Shown: positions 48,431-62,210 of the stretch, in pieces
How the letters are laid out: each line of letters starts with the position of its first letter
Numbering within the stretch: position 1 is the stretch's first letter
Origin: Glebionis coronaria
Lineage: Eukaryota; Streptophyta; Magnoliopsida; Asterales; Asteraceae
Assembly (NCBI GenBank): GCA_025667525.1
Contig: CM046881.1
Coordinates: 28,469,580-28,533,579 of the forward strand
Reading direction: 5' to 3'
DNA: 64,000 bases
Made by a program: the position numbers and the translations under genes
The notes under the pieces: model-generated
What the model was told of the DNA's origin: nothing
The model's input: only the letters and a program-made list of their open reading frames with translations
The model's database searches: none

Positions 48431-51400
48431 CGGGCAAATACATTTTGCCTCTATGTGGTCTATATGGACTGGAAATAATTTTAGAGGTTTTTTCTTAGGT
48501 TTGGATGATTTGAGCCGGTTACGGCATTTTTAGCTGTTCTTTGTAGGTTTTTATCAGTTTTTGATCGGGTTTAGTCACTTTTGACCAATGCTTGCCTGGA
48601 TAAAAGTACTCCTTTTTTCAAGCATCCATTTTCTTAGTTGTGGTCTTGAAACGGAGTCATGTATCACATGTTATGACCATTTTATTGCAACCCACGTTTT
48701 CAGATAATTTCAATATAAATTTGTTTTTGTATGTTAACGATTGTTTTTGGTACTCTATTTCTTGATAGCTCTCAATTTTAATAGAATAAAACATGGAATC
48801 AAATATTTTAGAGTCATATAATACATAAGCATGTCGATCCTAAATGAAATGCCAAAAAATACTTGTCCTTCTTTTGCATATTATTCACCTATGTAGGCTT
48901 CCCAAGCTTAAACAATATCATTTTTAGGTCAAATAACATGACGTGTTGTTAGAGCACACTCATGTCTTGACCTTTATAGTATAATGTGCCGTCGAGATGC
49001 TCTTTGTCTACTACATTCACAACTACCTCAAATACTAGCTGGCCAACTTTTACACCAATAAAACACAACCAAAACTAAACAGAGCAAACATATAGATGTG
49101 TTTTATCCAACAAGAATCCGGGCAAATACATTTTGCCTCTATGTGGTCTATATGGACTGGAAATAATTTTAGAGGTTTTTTCTTAGGTTTGGATGATTTG
49201 AGCCGGTTACGGCATTTTTAGCTGTTCTTTGTAGGTTTTTATCAGTTTTTGATCGGGTTTAGTCACTTTTGACCAATGCTTGCCTGGATAAAAGTACTCC
49301 TTTTTTCAAGCATCCATTTTCTTAGTTGTGGTCTTGAAACGGAGTCATGTATCACATGTTATGACCATTTTATTGCAACCCACGTTTTCAGATAATTTCA
49401 ATATAAATTTGTTTTTGTATGTTAACGATTGTTTTTGGTACTCTATTTCTTGATAGCTCTCAATTTTAATAGAATAAAACATGGAATCAAATATTTTAGA
49501 GTCATATAATACATAAGCATGTCGATCCTAAATGAAATGCCAAAAAATACTTGTCCTTCTTTTGCATATTATTCACCTATGTAGGCTTCCCAAGCTTAAA
49601 CAATATCATTTTTAGGTCAAATAACATGACGTGTTGTTAGAGCACACTCATGTCTTGACCTTTATAGTATAATGTGCCGTCGAGATGCTCTTTGTCTACT
49701 ACATTCACAACTACCTCAAATACTAGCTGGCCAACTTTTACACCAATAAAACACAACCAAAACTAAACAGAGCAAACATATAGATGTGTTTTATCCAACA
49801 AGAATCCGGGCAAATACATTTTGCCTCTATGTGGTCTATATGGACTGGAAATAATTTTAGAGGTTTTTTCTTAGGTTTGGATGATTTGAGCCGGTTACGG
49901 CATTTTTAGCTGTTCTTTGTAGGTTTTTATCAGTTTTTGATCGGGTTTAGTCACTTTTGACCAATGCTTGCCTGGATAAAAGTACTCCTTTTTTCAAGCA
50001 TCCATTTTCTTAGTTGTGGTCTTGAAACAGAGTCATGTATCACATGTTATGACCATTTTATTGCAACCCACGTTTTCAGATAATTTCAATATAAATTTGT
50101 TTTTGTATGTTAACGATTGTTTTTGGTACTCTATTTCTTGATAGCTCTCAATTTTAATAGAATAAAACATGGAATCAAATATTTTAGAGTCATATAATAC
50201 ATAAGCATGTCGATCCTAAATGAAATGCCAAAAAATACTTGTCCTTCTTTTGCATATTATTCACCTATGTAGGCTTCCCAAGATTAAACAATATCATTTT
50301 TAGGTCAAATAACATGACGTGTTGTTAGAGCACACTCATGTCTTGACCTTTATACTATAATGTGCCGTCGAGATGCTCTTTGTCTACTACATTCACAACT
50401 ACCTCAAATACTAGCTGACCAACTTTTACACCAATAAAACACAACCAAAACTAAACAGAGCAAACATATAGATGTGTTTTATCCAACAAGAATCCGGGCA
50501 AATACATTTTGCCTCTATGTGGTCTATATGGACTGGAAATAATTTTAGAGGTTTTTTCTTAGGTTTGGATGATTTGAGCCGGTTACGGCATTTTTAGCTG
50601 TTCTTTGTAGGTTTTTATCAGTTTTTGATCGGGTTTAGTCACTTTTGACCAATGCTTGCCTGGATAAAAGTACTCCTTTTTTCAAGCATCCATTTTCTTA
50701 GTTGTGGTCTTGAAACGGAGTCATGTATCACATGTTATGACCATTTTATTGCAACCCACGTTTTCAGATAATTTCAATATAAATTTGTTTTTGTATGTTA
50801 ACGATTGTTTTTGGTACTCTATTTCTTGATAGCTCTCAATTTTAATAGAATAAAACATGGAATCAAATATTTTAGAGTCATATAATACATAAGCATGTCG
50901 ATCCTAAATGAAATGCCAAAAAATACTTGTCCTTCTTTTGCATATTATTCACCTATGTAGGCTTCCCAAGCTTAAACAATATCATTTTTAGGTCAAATAA
51001 CATGACGTGTTGTTAGAGCACACTCATGTCTTGACCTTTATAGTATAATGTGCCGTCGAGATGCTCTTTGTCTACTACATTCACAACTACCTCAAATACT
51101 AGCTGGCCAACTTTTACACCAATAAAACACAACCAAAACTAAACAGAGCAAACATATAGATGTGTTTTATCCAACAAGAATCCGGGCAAATACATTTTGC
51201 CTCTATGTGGTCTATATGGACTGGAAATAATTTTAGAGGTTTTTTCTTAGGTTTGGATGATTTGAGCCGGTTACGGCATTTTTAGCTGTTCTTTGTAGGT
51301 TTTTATCAGTTTTTGATCGGGTTTAGTCACTTTTGACCAATGCTTGCCTGGATAAAAGTACTCCTTTTTTCAAGCATCCATTTTCTTAGTTGTGGTCTTG

Positions 51401-51869
51401 AAACGGAGTCATGTATCACATGTTATGACCATTTTATTGCAACCCACGTTTTCAGATAATTTCAATATAAATTTGTTTTTGTATGTTAACGATTATTTTT
51501 GGTACTCTATTTCTTGATAGCTCTCAATTTTAATAGAATAAAACATGGAATCAAATATTTTAGAGTCATATAATACATAAGCATGTCGATCCTAAATGAA
51601 ATGCCAAAAAATACTTGTCCTTCTTTTGCATATTATTCACCTATGTAGGCTTCCCAAGCTTAAACAATATCATTTTTAGGTCAAATAACATGACGTGTTG
51701 TTAGAGCACACTCATGTCTTGACCTTTATACTATAATGTGCCGTCGAGATGCTCTTTGTCTACTACATTCACAACTACCTCAAATACTAGCTGACCAACT
51801 TTTACACCAATAAAACTCAACCAAAACTAAATAGAGCAAACATATACATGTGTTTATCCATCAAGAATC
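48431..51869. repeat. Run of five A-type monomers of the GTTAACG subtype
   Basis: Units at 48431, 49119, 49807, 50495 and 51183 read GTATGTTAACG where nearly all others read GTATGTTAGCG, and most also have CCCAAGCTTAAAC for CCCAAGGTTAAAC. The tail alternates between B type (TAGTATAA, CTGGCC) and A type (TACTATAA, CTGACC). The subtype recurs at 53251 and 56695, which dates those units to the same local expansion. Confidence 0.88.
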
Positions 51870-54800
51870 CGGGCAAATACATTTTGCCCGGATTCTAAGT
51901 GGTCTATATAGACTGGAAATAATTTTAGAGGTTTTTTCTTAGGTTTGGATGATTTGAGCTGGTTACGGCATTTTTAGCTGTTCTTGGTAGGTTTTTATCA
52001 GTTTTTGATCGGGTTTAGTCGCTTTTAACCAATGCTTGCCTGGATAAAAGTACTCCTTTTTTCAAGCATCCATTTTCTTAGTTGTAGTCTTGAAACGGAG
52101 TCATGTATCACATGTTATGACCATTTTATTGCAACCCATGTTTTCAGATAATTTCAATATAAATTTGTTTTTGTATGTTAGCGATTGTGTTTGGTACTCT
52201 ATTTCTTGATAGCTCTCAATTTTAATAGAATAAAACATGGAATCAAATATTTTAGTGTCATATAATACATAAGCAAGTTGATCCTACATGAAATGTCAAA
52301 AAATACTTGTCCTTCTTTTGCATATTATTCACCTATGTAGGCTTCCCTAGGTTAAACAATATCATTTTTAGGTCAAATAACATGACGTGTTGTTAGAGCA
52401 CACTCATGTCTTGACCTTTATAGTATAATGTGCCGTCGAGATGCTCTTTGTCTACTACATTCACAACTACCTCAAATACTAGCTGGCCAACTTTTACACC
52501 AATAAAACACAACCAAAACTAAACAGAGCAAACATATAGATGTGTTTTATCCAACAAGAATCCGGGCAAATACATTTTGCCTCTATGTGGTCTATATGGA
52601 CTGGAAATAATTTTAGAGGTTTTTTCTTAGGTTTGGATGATTTGAGCTGGTTACGGCATTTTTAGCTGTTCTTGGTAGGTTTTTATCAGTTTTTGATCGG
52701 GTTTAGTCGCTTTTAACCAATGCTTGCCTGGATAAAAGTACTCCTTTTTTCAAGCATCCATTTTCTTAGTTGTAGTCTTGAAACGGAGTCATGTATCACA
52801 CGTTATGACCATTTTATTGCAACCCATGTTTTCAGATAATTTCAATATAAATTTGTTTTTGTATGTTAGCGATTGTGTTTGGTACTCTATTTCTTGATAG
52901 CTCTCAATTTTAATAGAATAAAACATGGAATCAAATATTTTAGAGTCATATAATACATAAGCAAGTTGATCCTACATGAAATGTCAAAAAATACTTGTCC
53001 TTCTTTTGCATATTATTCACCTATGTAGGCTTCCCAAGGTTAAACAATATCATTTTTAGGTCAAATAACATGACGTGTTGTTAGCGCACACTCATGTCTT
53101 GACCTTTATAGTATAATGTGCCGTCGAGATGCTCTTTGTCTACTACATTCACAACTACCTCAAATACTAGCTGGCCAACTTTTACACCAATAAAACACAA
53201 CCAAAACTAAACAGAGCAAACATATAGATGTGTTTTATCCAACAAGAATCCGGGCAAATACATTTTGCCTCTATGTGGTCTATATGGACTGGAAATAATT
53301 TTAGAGGTTTTTTCTTAGGTTTGGATGATTTGAGCCGGTTACGGCATTTTTAGCTGTTCTTTGTAGGTTTTTATCAGTTTTTGATCGGGTTTAGTCACTT
53401 TTGACCAATGCTTGCCTGGATAAAAGTACTCCTTTTTTCAAGCATCCATTTTCTTAGTTGTGGTCTTGAAACGGAGTCATGTATCACATGTTATGACCAT
53501 TTTATTGCAACCCACGTTTTCAGATAATTTCAATATAAATTTGTTTTTGTATGTTAACGATTGTTTTTGGTACTCTATTTCTTGATAGCTCTCAATTTTA
53601 ATAGAATAAAACATGGAATCAAATATTTTAGAGTCATATAATACATAAGCATGTCGATCCTAAATGAAATGCCAAAAAATACTTGTCCTTCTTTTGCATA
53701 TTATTCACCTATGTAGGCTTCCCAAGCTTAAACAATATCATTTTTAGGTCAAATAACATGACGTGTTGTTAGAGCACACTCATGTCTTGACCTTTATACT
53801 ATAATGTGCCGTCGAGATGCTCTTTGTCTACTACATTCACAACTACCTCAAATACTAGCTGACCAACTTTTACACCAATAAAACTCAACCAAAACTAAAT
53901 AGAGCAAACATATACATGTGTTTATCCATCAAGAATCCGGGCAAATACATTTTGCCCGGATTCTAAGTGGTCTATATAGACTGGAAATAATTTTAGAGGT
54001 TTTTTCTTAGGTTTGGATGATTTGAGCTGGTTACGGCATTTTTAGCTGTTCTTGGTAGGTTTTTATCAGTTTTTGATCGGGTTTAGTCGCTTTTAACCAA
54101 TGCTTGCCTGGATAAAAGTACTCCTTTTTTCAAGCATCCATTTTCTTAGTTGTAGTCTTGAAACGGAGTCATGTATCACATGTTATGACCATTTTATTGC
54201 AACCCATGTTTTCAGATAATTTCAATATAAATTTGTTTTTGTATGTTAGCGATTGTGTTTGGTACTCTATTTCTTGATAGCTCTCAATTTTAATAGAATA
54301 AAACATGGAATCAAATATTTTAGTGTCATATAATACATAAGCAAGTTGATCCTACATGAAATGTCAAAAAATACTTGTCCTTCTTTTGCATATTATTCAC
54401 CTATGTAGGCTTCCCTAGGTTAAACAATATCATTTTTAGGTCAAATAACATGACGTGTTGTTAGAGCACACTCATGTCTTGACCTTTATAGTATAATGTG
54501 CCGTCGAGATGCTCTTTGTCTACTACATTCACAACTACCTCAAATACTAGCTGGCCAACTTTTACACCAATAAAACACAACCAAAACTAAACAGAGCAAA
54601 CATATAGATGTGTTTTATCCAACAAGAATCCGGGCAAATACATTTTGCCTCTATGTGGTCTATATGGACTGGAAATAATTTTAGAGGTTTTTTCTTAGGT
54701 TTGGATGATTTGAGCTGGTTACGGCATTTTTAGCTGTTCTTGGTAGGTTTTTATCAGTTTTTGATCGGGTTTAGTCGCTTTTAACCAATGCTTGCCTGGA

Positions 54801-55318
54801 TAAAAGTACTCCTTTTTTCAAGCATCCATTTTCTTAGTTGTAGTCTTGAAACGGAGTCATGTATCACACGTTATGACCATTTTATTGCAACCCATGTTTT
54901 CAGATAATTTCAATATAAATTTGTTTTTGTATGTTAGCGATTGTGTTTGGTACTCTATTTCTTGATAGCTCTCAATTTTAATAGAATAAAACATGGAATC
55001 AAATATTTTAGAGTCATATAATACATAAGCAAGTTGATCCTACATGAAATGTCAAAAAATACTTGTCCTTCTTTTGCATATTATTCACCTATGTAGGCTT
55101 CCCAAGGTTAAACAATATCATTTTTAGGTCAAATAACATGACGTGTTGTTAGCGCACACTCATGTCTTGACCTTTATAGTATAATGTGCCGTCGAGATGC
55201 TCTTTGTCTACTACATTCACAACTACCTCAAATACTAGCTGGCCAACTTTTACACCAATAAAACACAACCAAAACTAAACAGAGCAAACATATAGATGTG
55301 TTTTATCCAACAAGAATC
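51183..55318. repeat. Tandem duplication of a 2068-bp A-B'-B trimer
   Basis: 51183-53250 and 53251-55318 correspond unit for unit (51183/53251, 51870/53938, 52563/54631). They share private variants: GGATTCTAAGTGG, CTTCCCTAGG, CACACGTTATG and TTAGCGCACAC. The unit at 55319 continues the last type. The period equals that of the left-arm trimer, but the private variants differ, so this block expanded on its own. Confidence 0.9.
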
Positions 55319-57381
55319 CGGGCAAATACATTTTGCCTCTATGTGGTCTATATGGACTGGAAATAATTTTAGAGGTTTTTTCTTAGGTTTGGATGATTTG
55401 AGCTGGTTACGGCATTTTTAGCTGTTCTTGGTAGGTTTTTATCAGTTTTTGATCGGGTTTAGTCGCTTTTAACCAATGCTTGCCTGGATAAAAGTACTCC
55501 TTTTTTCAAGCATCCATTTTCTTAGTTGTAGTATTGAAACGGAGTCATGTATCACACGTTATGACCATTTTATTGCAACCCATGTTTTCAGATAATTTCA
55601 ATATAAATTTGTTTTTGTATGTTAGCGATTGTGTTTGGTACTCTATTTCTTGATAGCTCTCAATTTTAATAGAATAAAACATGGAATCAAATATTTTAGA
55701 GTCATATAATACATAAGCAAGTTGATCCTACATGAAATGTCAAAAAATACTTGTCCTTCTTTTGCATATTATTCACCTATGTAGGCTTCCCAAGGTTAAA
55801 CAATATCATTTTTAGGTCAAATAACATGACGTGTTGTTAGCGCACACTCATGTCTTGACCTTTATAGTATAATGTGCCGTCGAGATGCTCTTTGTCTACT
55901 ACATTCACAACTACCTCAAATACTAGCTGGCCAACTTTTACACCAATAAAACACAACCAAAACTAAACAGAGCAAACATATAGATGTGTTTTATCCAACA
56001 AGAATCCGGGCAAATACATTTTGCCTCTATGTGGTCTATATGGACTGGAAATAATTTTAGAGGTTTTTTCTTAGGTTTGGATGATTTGAGCTGGTTACGG
56101 CATTTTTAGCTGTTCTTGGTAGGTTTTTATCAGTTTTTGATCGGGTTTAGTCGCTTTTGACCAATGCTTGCCTGGATAAAAGTACTCCTTTTTTCAAGCA
56201 TCCATTTTCTTAGTTGTAGTCTTGAAACGGAGTCATGTATCACATGTTATGACCATTTTATTGCAACCCATGTTTTCAGATAATTTCAATATAAATTTGT
56301 TTTTGTATGTTAGCGATTATGTTTGGTAATCTATTTCTTGATAGCTCTCAATTTTAATAGAATAAAACATGGAATCAAATATTTTAGTGTCATATAATAC
56401 ATAAGCAAGTTGATCCTACATGAAATGTCAAAAAATACTTGTCCTTCTTTTGCATATTATTCACCTATGTAGGCTTCCCAAGGTTAAACAATATCATTTT
56501 TAGGTCAAATAACATGACGTGTTGTTAGAGCACACTCATGTCTTGACCTTTATAGTATAATGTGCCGTCGAGATGCTCTTTGTCTACTACATTCACAACT
56601 ACCTCAAATACTAGCTGGCCAACTTTTACACCAATAAAACACAACCAAAACTAAACAGAGCAAACATATAGATGTGTTTTATCCAACAAGAATCCGGGCA
56701 AATACATTTTGCCTCTATGTGGTCTATATGGACTGGAAATAATTTTAGAGGTTTTTTCTTAGGTTTGGATGATTTGAGCCGGTTACGGCATTTTTAGCTG
56801 TTCTTTGTAGGTTTTTATCAGTTTTTGATCGGGTTTAGTCACTTTTGACCAATGCTTGCCTGGATAAAAGTACTCCTTTTTTCAAGCATCCATTTTCTTA
56901 GTTGTGGTCTTGAAACGGAGTCATGTATCACATGTTATGACCATTTTATTGCAACCCACGTTTTCAGATAATTTCAATATAAATTTGTTTTTGTATGTTA
57001 ACGATTGTTTTTGGTACTCTATTTCTTGATAGCTCTCAATTTTAATAGAATAAAACATGGAATCAAATATTTTAGAGTCATATAATACATAAGCATGTCG
57101 ATCCTAAATGAAATGCCAAAAAATACTTGTCCTTCTTTTGCATATTATTCACCTATGTAGGCTTCCCAAGGTTAAACAATATCATTTTTAGGTCAAATAA
57201 CATGACGTGTTGTTAGAGCACACTCATGTCTTGACCTTTATACTATAATGTGCCGTCGAGATGCTCTTTGTCTACTACATTCACAACTACCTCAAATACT
57301 AGCTGACCAACTTTTACACCAATAAAACTCAACCAAAACTAAATAGAGGAAACATATACATGTGTTTATCCATCAAGAATC

Positions 57382-60300
57382 CGGGCAAATACATTTTGCC
57401 CGGATTCTATGTGGTCTATATAGACTGGAAATAATTTTAGAGGTTTTTTCTTAGGTTTGGATGATTTGAGCTGGTTACGGCATTTTTAGCTGTTCTTGGT
57501 AGGTTTTTATCAGTTTTTGATCGGGTTTAGTCGCTTTTAACCAATGCTTGCCTGGATAAAAGTACTCCTTTTTTCAAGCATCCATTTTCTTAGTTGTAGT
57601 CTTGAAACGGAGTCATGTATCACATGTTATGACCATTTTATTGCAACCCATGTTTTCAGATAATTTCAATATAAATTTGTTTTTGTATGTTAGCGATTGT
57701 GTTTGGTACTCTATTTCTTGATAGCTCTCAATTTTAATAGAATAAAACATGGAATCAAATATTTTAGTGTCATATAATACATAAGCAAGTTGATCCTACA
57801 TGAAATGTCAAAAAATACTTGTCCTTCTTTTGCATATTATTCACCTATGTAGGCTTCCCAAGGTTAAACAATATCATTTTTAGGTCAAATAACATGACGT
57901 GTTGTTAGAGCACACTCATGTCTTGACCTTTATAGTATAATGTGCCGTCGAGATGCTCTTTGTCTACTACATTCACAACTACCTCAAATACTAGCTGGCC
58001 AACTTTTACACCAATAAAACACAACCAAAACTAAACAGAGCAAACATATAGATGTGTTTTATCCAACAAGAATCCGGGCAAATACATTTTGCCTCTATGT
58101 GGTCTATATGGACTGGAAATAATTTAAGAGGTTTTTTCTTAGGTTTGGATGATTTGAGCCGGTTACGGCATTTTTAGCTGTTCTTGGTAGGTTTTTATCA
58201 GTTTTTGATCGGGTTTAGTCGCTTTTAACCAATGCTTGCCAGGATAAAAGTACTCCTTTTTTCAAGCATCCATTTTCTTAGTTGTGGTCTTGAAACGGAG
58301 TCATGTATCACATGTTATGACCATTTTATTGCAACCCACGTTTTCAGATAATTTCAATATAAATTTGTTTTTGTATGTTAGCGATTGTTTTTGGTACTCT
58401 ATTTCTTGATAGCTCTCAATTTTAATAGAATAAAACATGGAATCAAATATTTTAGAGTCATATAATACATAAGCATGTCGATCCTAAATGAAATGCCAAA
58501 AAATACTTGTCCTTCTTTTGCATATTATTCACCTATGTAGGCTTCCCAAGGTTAAACAATATCATTTTTAGGTCAAATAACATGACGTTTTGTTAGAGCA
58601 CACTCATGTCTTGACCTTTATACTATAATGTGCCGTCGAGATGCTCTTTGTCTACTACATTCACAACTACCTCAAATACTAGCTGACCAACTTTTACACC
58701 AATAAAACTCAACCAAAACTAAATAGAGGAAACATATACATGTGTTTATCCATCATGAATCCGGGCAAATACATTTTGCCCGGATTCTATGTGGTCTATA
58801 TAGACTGGAAATAATTTTAGAGGTTTTTTCTTAGGTTTGGATGATTTGAGCTGGTTACGGCATTTTTAGCTGTTCTTGGTAGGTTTTTATCAGTTTTTGA
58901 TCGGGTTTAGTCGCTTTTAACCAATGCTTGCCTGGATAAAAGTACTCCTTTTTTCAAGCATCCATTTTCTTAGTTGTAGTCTTGAAACGGAGTCATGTAT
59001 CACATGTTATGACCATTTTATTGCAACCCATGTTTTCAGATAATTTCAATATAAATTTGTTTTTGTATGTTAGCGATTGTGTTTGGTACTCTATTTCTTG
59101 ATAGCTCTCAATTTTAATAGAATAAAACATGGAATCAAATATTTTAGTGTCATATAATACATAAGCAAGTTGATCCTACATGAAATGTCAAAAAATACTT
59201 GTCCTTCTTTTGCATATTATTCACCTATGTAGGCTTCCCAAGGTTAAACAATATCATTTTTAGGTCAAATAACATGACGTGTTGTTAGAGCACACTCATG
59301 TCTTGACCTTTATAGTATAATGTGCCGTCGAGATGCTCTTTGTCTACTACATTCACAACTACCTCAAATACTAGCTGGCCAACTTTTACACCAATAAAAC
59401 ACAACCAAAACTAAACAGAGCAAACATATAGATGTGTTTTATCCAACAAGAATCCGGGCAAATACATTTTGCCTCTATGTGGTCTATATGGACTGGAAAT
59501 AATTTTAGAGGTTTTTTCTTAGGTTTGGATGATTTGAGCTGGTTACGGCATTTTTAGCTGTTCTTGGTAGGTTTTTATCAGTTTTTGATCGGGTTTAGTC
59601 GCTTTTAACCAATGCTTGCCTGGATAAAAGTACTCCTTTTTTCAAGCATCCATTTTCTTAGTTGTGGTCTTGAAACGGAGTCATGTATCACATGTTATGA
59701 CCATTTTATTGCAACCCACGTTTTCAGATAATTTCAATATAAATTTGTTTTTGTATGTTAGCGATTGTTTTTGGTACTCTATTTCTTGATAGCTCTCAAT
59801 TTTAATAGAATAAAACATGGAATCAAATATTTTAGAGTCATATAATACATAAGCATGTCGATCCTAAATGAAATGCCAAAAAATACTTGTCCTTCTTTTG
59901 CATATTATTCACCTATGTAGGCTTCCCAAGGTTAAACAATATCATTTTTAGGTCAAATAACATGACGTGTTGTTAGAGCACACTCATGTCTTGACCTTTA
60001 TACTATAATGTGCCGTCGAGATGCTCTTTGTCTACTACATTCACAACTACCTCAAATACTAGCTGACCAACTTTTACACCAATAAAACTCAACCAAAACT
60101 AAATAGAGGAAACATATACATGTGTTTATCCATCATGAATCCGGGCAAATACATTTTGCCCGGATTCTATGTGGTCTATATAGACTGGAAATAATTTTAG
60201 AGGTTTTTTCTTAGGTTTGGATGATTTGAGCTGGTTACGGCATTTTTAGCTGTTCTTGGTAGGTTTTTATCAGTTTTTGATCGGGTTTAGTCGCTTTTAA

Positions 60301-60834
60301 CCAATGCTTGCCTGGATAAAAGTACTCCTTTTTTCAAGCATCCATTTTCTTAGTTGTAGTCTTGAAACGGAGTCATGTATCACATGTTATGACCATTTTA
60401 TTGCAACCCATGTTTTCAGATAATTTCAATATAAATTTGTTTTTGTATGTTAGCGATTGTGTTTGGTACTCTATTTCTTGATAGCTCTCAATTTTAATAG
60501 AATAAAACATGGAATCAAATATTTTAGTGTCATATAATACATAAGCAAGTTGATCCTACATGAAATGTCAAAAAATACTTATCCTTCTTTTGCATATTAT
60601 TCACCTATGTAGGCTTCCCAAGGTTAAACAATATCATTTTTAGGTCAAATAACATGACGTGTTGTTAGAGCACACTCATGTCTTGACCTTTATAGTATAA
60701 TGTGCCGTCGAGATGCTCTTTGTCTACTACATTCACAACTACCTCAAATACTAGCTGGCCAACTTTTACACCAATAAAACACAACCAAAACTAAACAGAG
60801 CAAACATATAGATGTGTTTTATCCAACAAGAATC
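57382..60834. repeat. Dimeric repeat, 1380-bp period, B' plus A/B hybrid
   Basis: B' units at 57382, 58762 and 60142 are exactly 1380 bp apart. The units between them (58075, 59455) are hybrids: a B-like front (TTGGTAGG, TCGCTTTTAACC), then A markers from GTGGTC to the A tail. The A tail preceding each B' has AGAGGAAAC where others have AGAGCAAAC, and the last two B' units are preceded by CCATCATGAATCC. Confidence 0.88.
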
Positions 60835-62210
60835 CGGGCAAATACATTTTGCCTCTATGTGGTCTATATGGACTGGAAATAATTTTAGAGGTTTTTTCTT
60901 AGGTTTGGATGATTTGAGCTGGTTACGGCATTTTTAGCTGTTCTTGGTAGGTTTTTATCAGTTTTTGATCGGGTTTAGTCGCTTTTGACCAATGCTTGCC
61001 AGGATAAAAGTACTCCTTTTTTCAAGCATCCATTTTCTTAGTTGTAGTCTTGAAACGGAGTCATGTATCACATGTTATGACCATTTTATTGCAACCCATG
61101 TTTTCAGATAATTTCAATTTAAATTTGTTTTTGTATGTTAGCGATTGTGTTTGGTACTCTATTTCTTGATAGCTCTGAATTTTAATAGAATAAAACATGG
61201 AATCAAATATTTTAGAGTCATATAATACATAAGCAAGTTGATCCTACATGAAATGTCAAAAAATACTTGTCCTTCTTTTGCATATTAATGACCTATGTAG
61301 GCTTCCCAAGGTTAAACAATATCATTTTTAGGTCAAATAACATGACGTGTTGTTAGAGCACACTCATGTCTTGACCTTTATAGTATAATGTACCGTCGAG
61401 ATGCTCTTTGTCTACTACATTCACAACTACCTCAAATACTAGCTGGCCAACTTTTACACCAATAAAACACAACCAAAACTAAACAGAGCAAACATATAGA
61501 TGTGTTTTATCCAACAAGAATCCGGGCAAATACATTTTGCCTCTATGTGGTCTATATGGACTGGAAATAATTTTAGAGGTTTTTTCTTAGGTTTGGATGA
61601 TTTGAGCTGGTTACGGCATTTTTAGCTGTTCTTGGTAGGTTTTTATCAGTTTTTGATCGGGTTTAGTCGCTTTTGACCAATGCTTGCCAGGATAAAAGTA
61701 CTCCTTTTTTCAAGCATCCATTTTCTTAGTTGTAGTCTTGAAACGGAGTCATGTATCACATGTTATGACCATTTTATTGCAACCCATGTTTTCAGATAAT
61801 TTCAATTTAAATTTGTTTTTGTATGTTAGCGATTGTGTTTGGTACTCTATTTCTTGATAGCTCTGAATTTTAATAGAATAAAACATGGAATCAAATATTT
61901 TAGAGTCATATAATACATAAGCAAGTTGATCCTACATGAAATGTCAAAAAATACTTGTCCTTCTTTTGCATATTAATGACCTATGTAGGCTTCCCAAGGT
62001 TAAACAATATCATTTTTAGGTCAAATAACATGACGTGTTGTTAGAGCACACTCATGTCTTGACCTTTATAGTATAATGTGCCGTCGAGATGCTCTTTGTC
62101 TACTACATTCACAACTACCTCAAATACTAGCTGGCCAACTTTTACACCAATAAAACACAACCAAAACTAAACAGAGCAAACATATAGATGTGTTTTATCC
62201 AACAAGAATC
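60835..62210. repeat. Pair of near-identical B monomers
   Basis: Units at 60835 and 61523 share GCCAGGATAAAAG, CAATTTAAATTT, GCTCTGAATTTT and ATTAATGACC. The only difference noticed is TGTACCGTCG against TGTGCCGTCG. TGTACCGTCG and CAATTTAAATTT also occur in the split monomer at the retrotransposon, which links that unit to this block. Confidence 0.85.
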
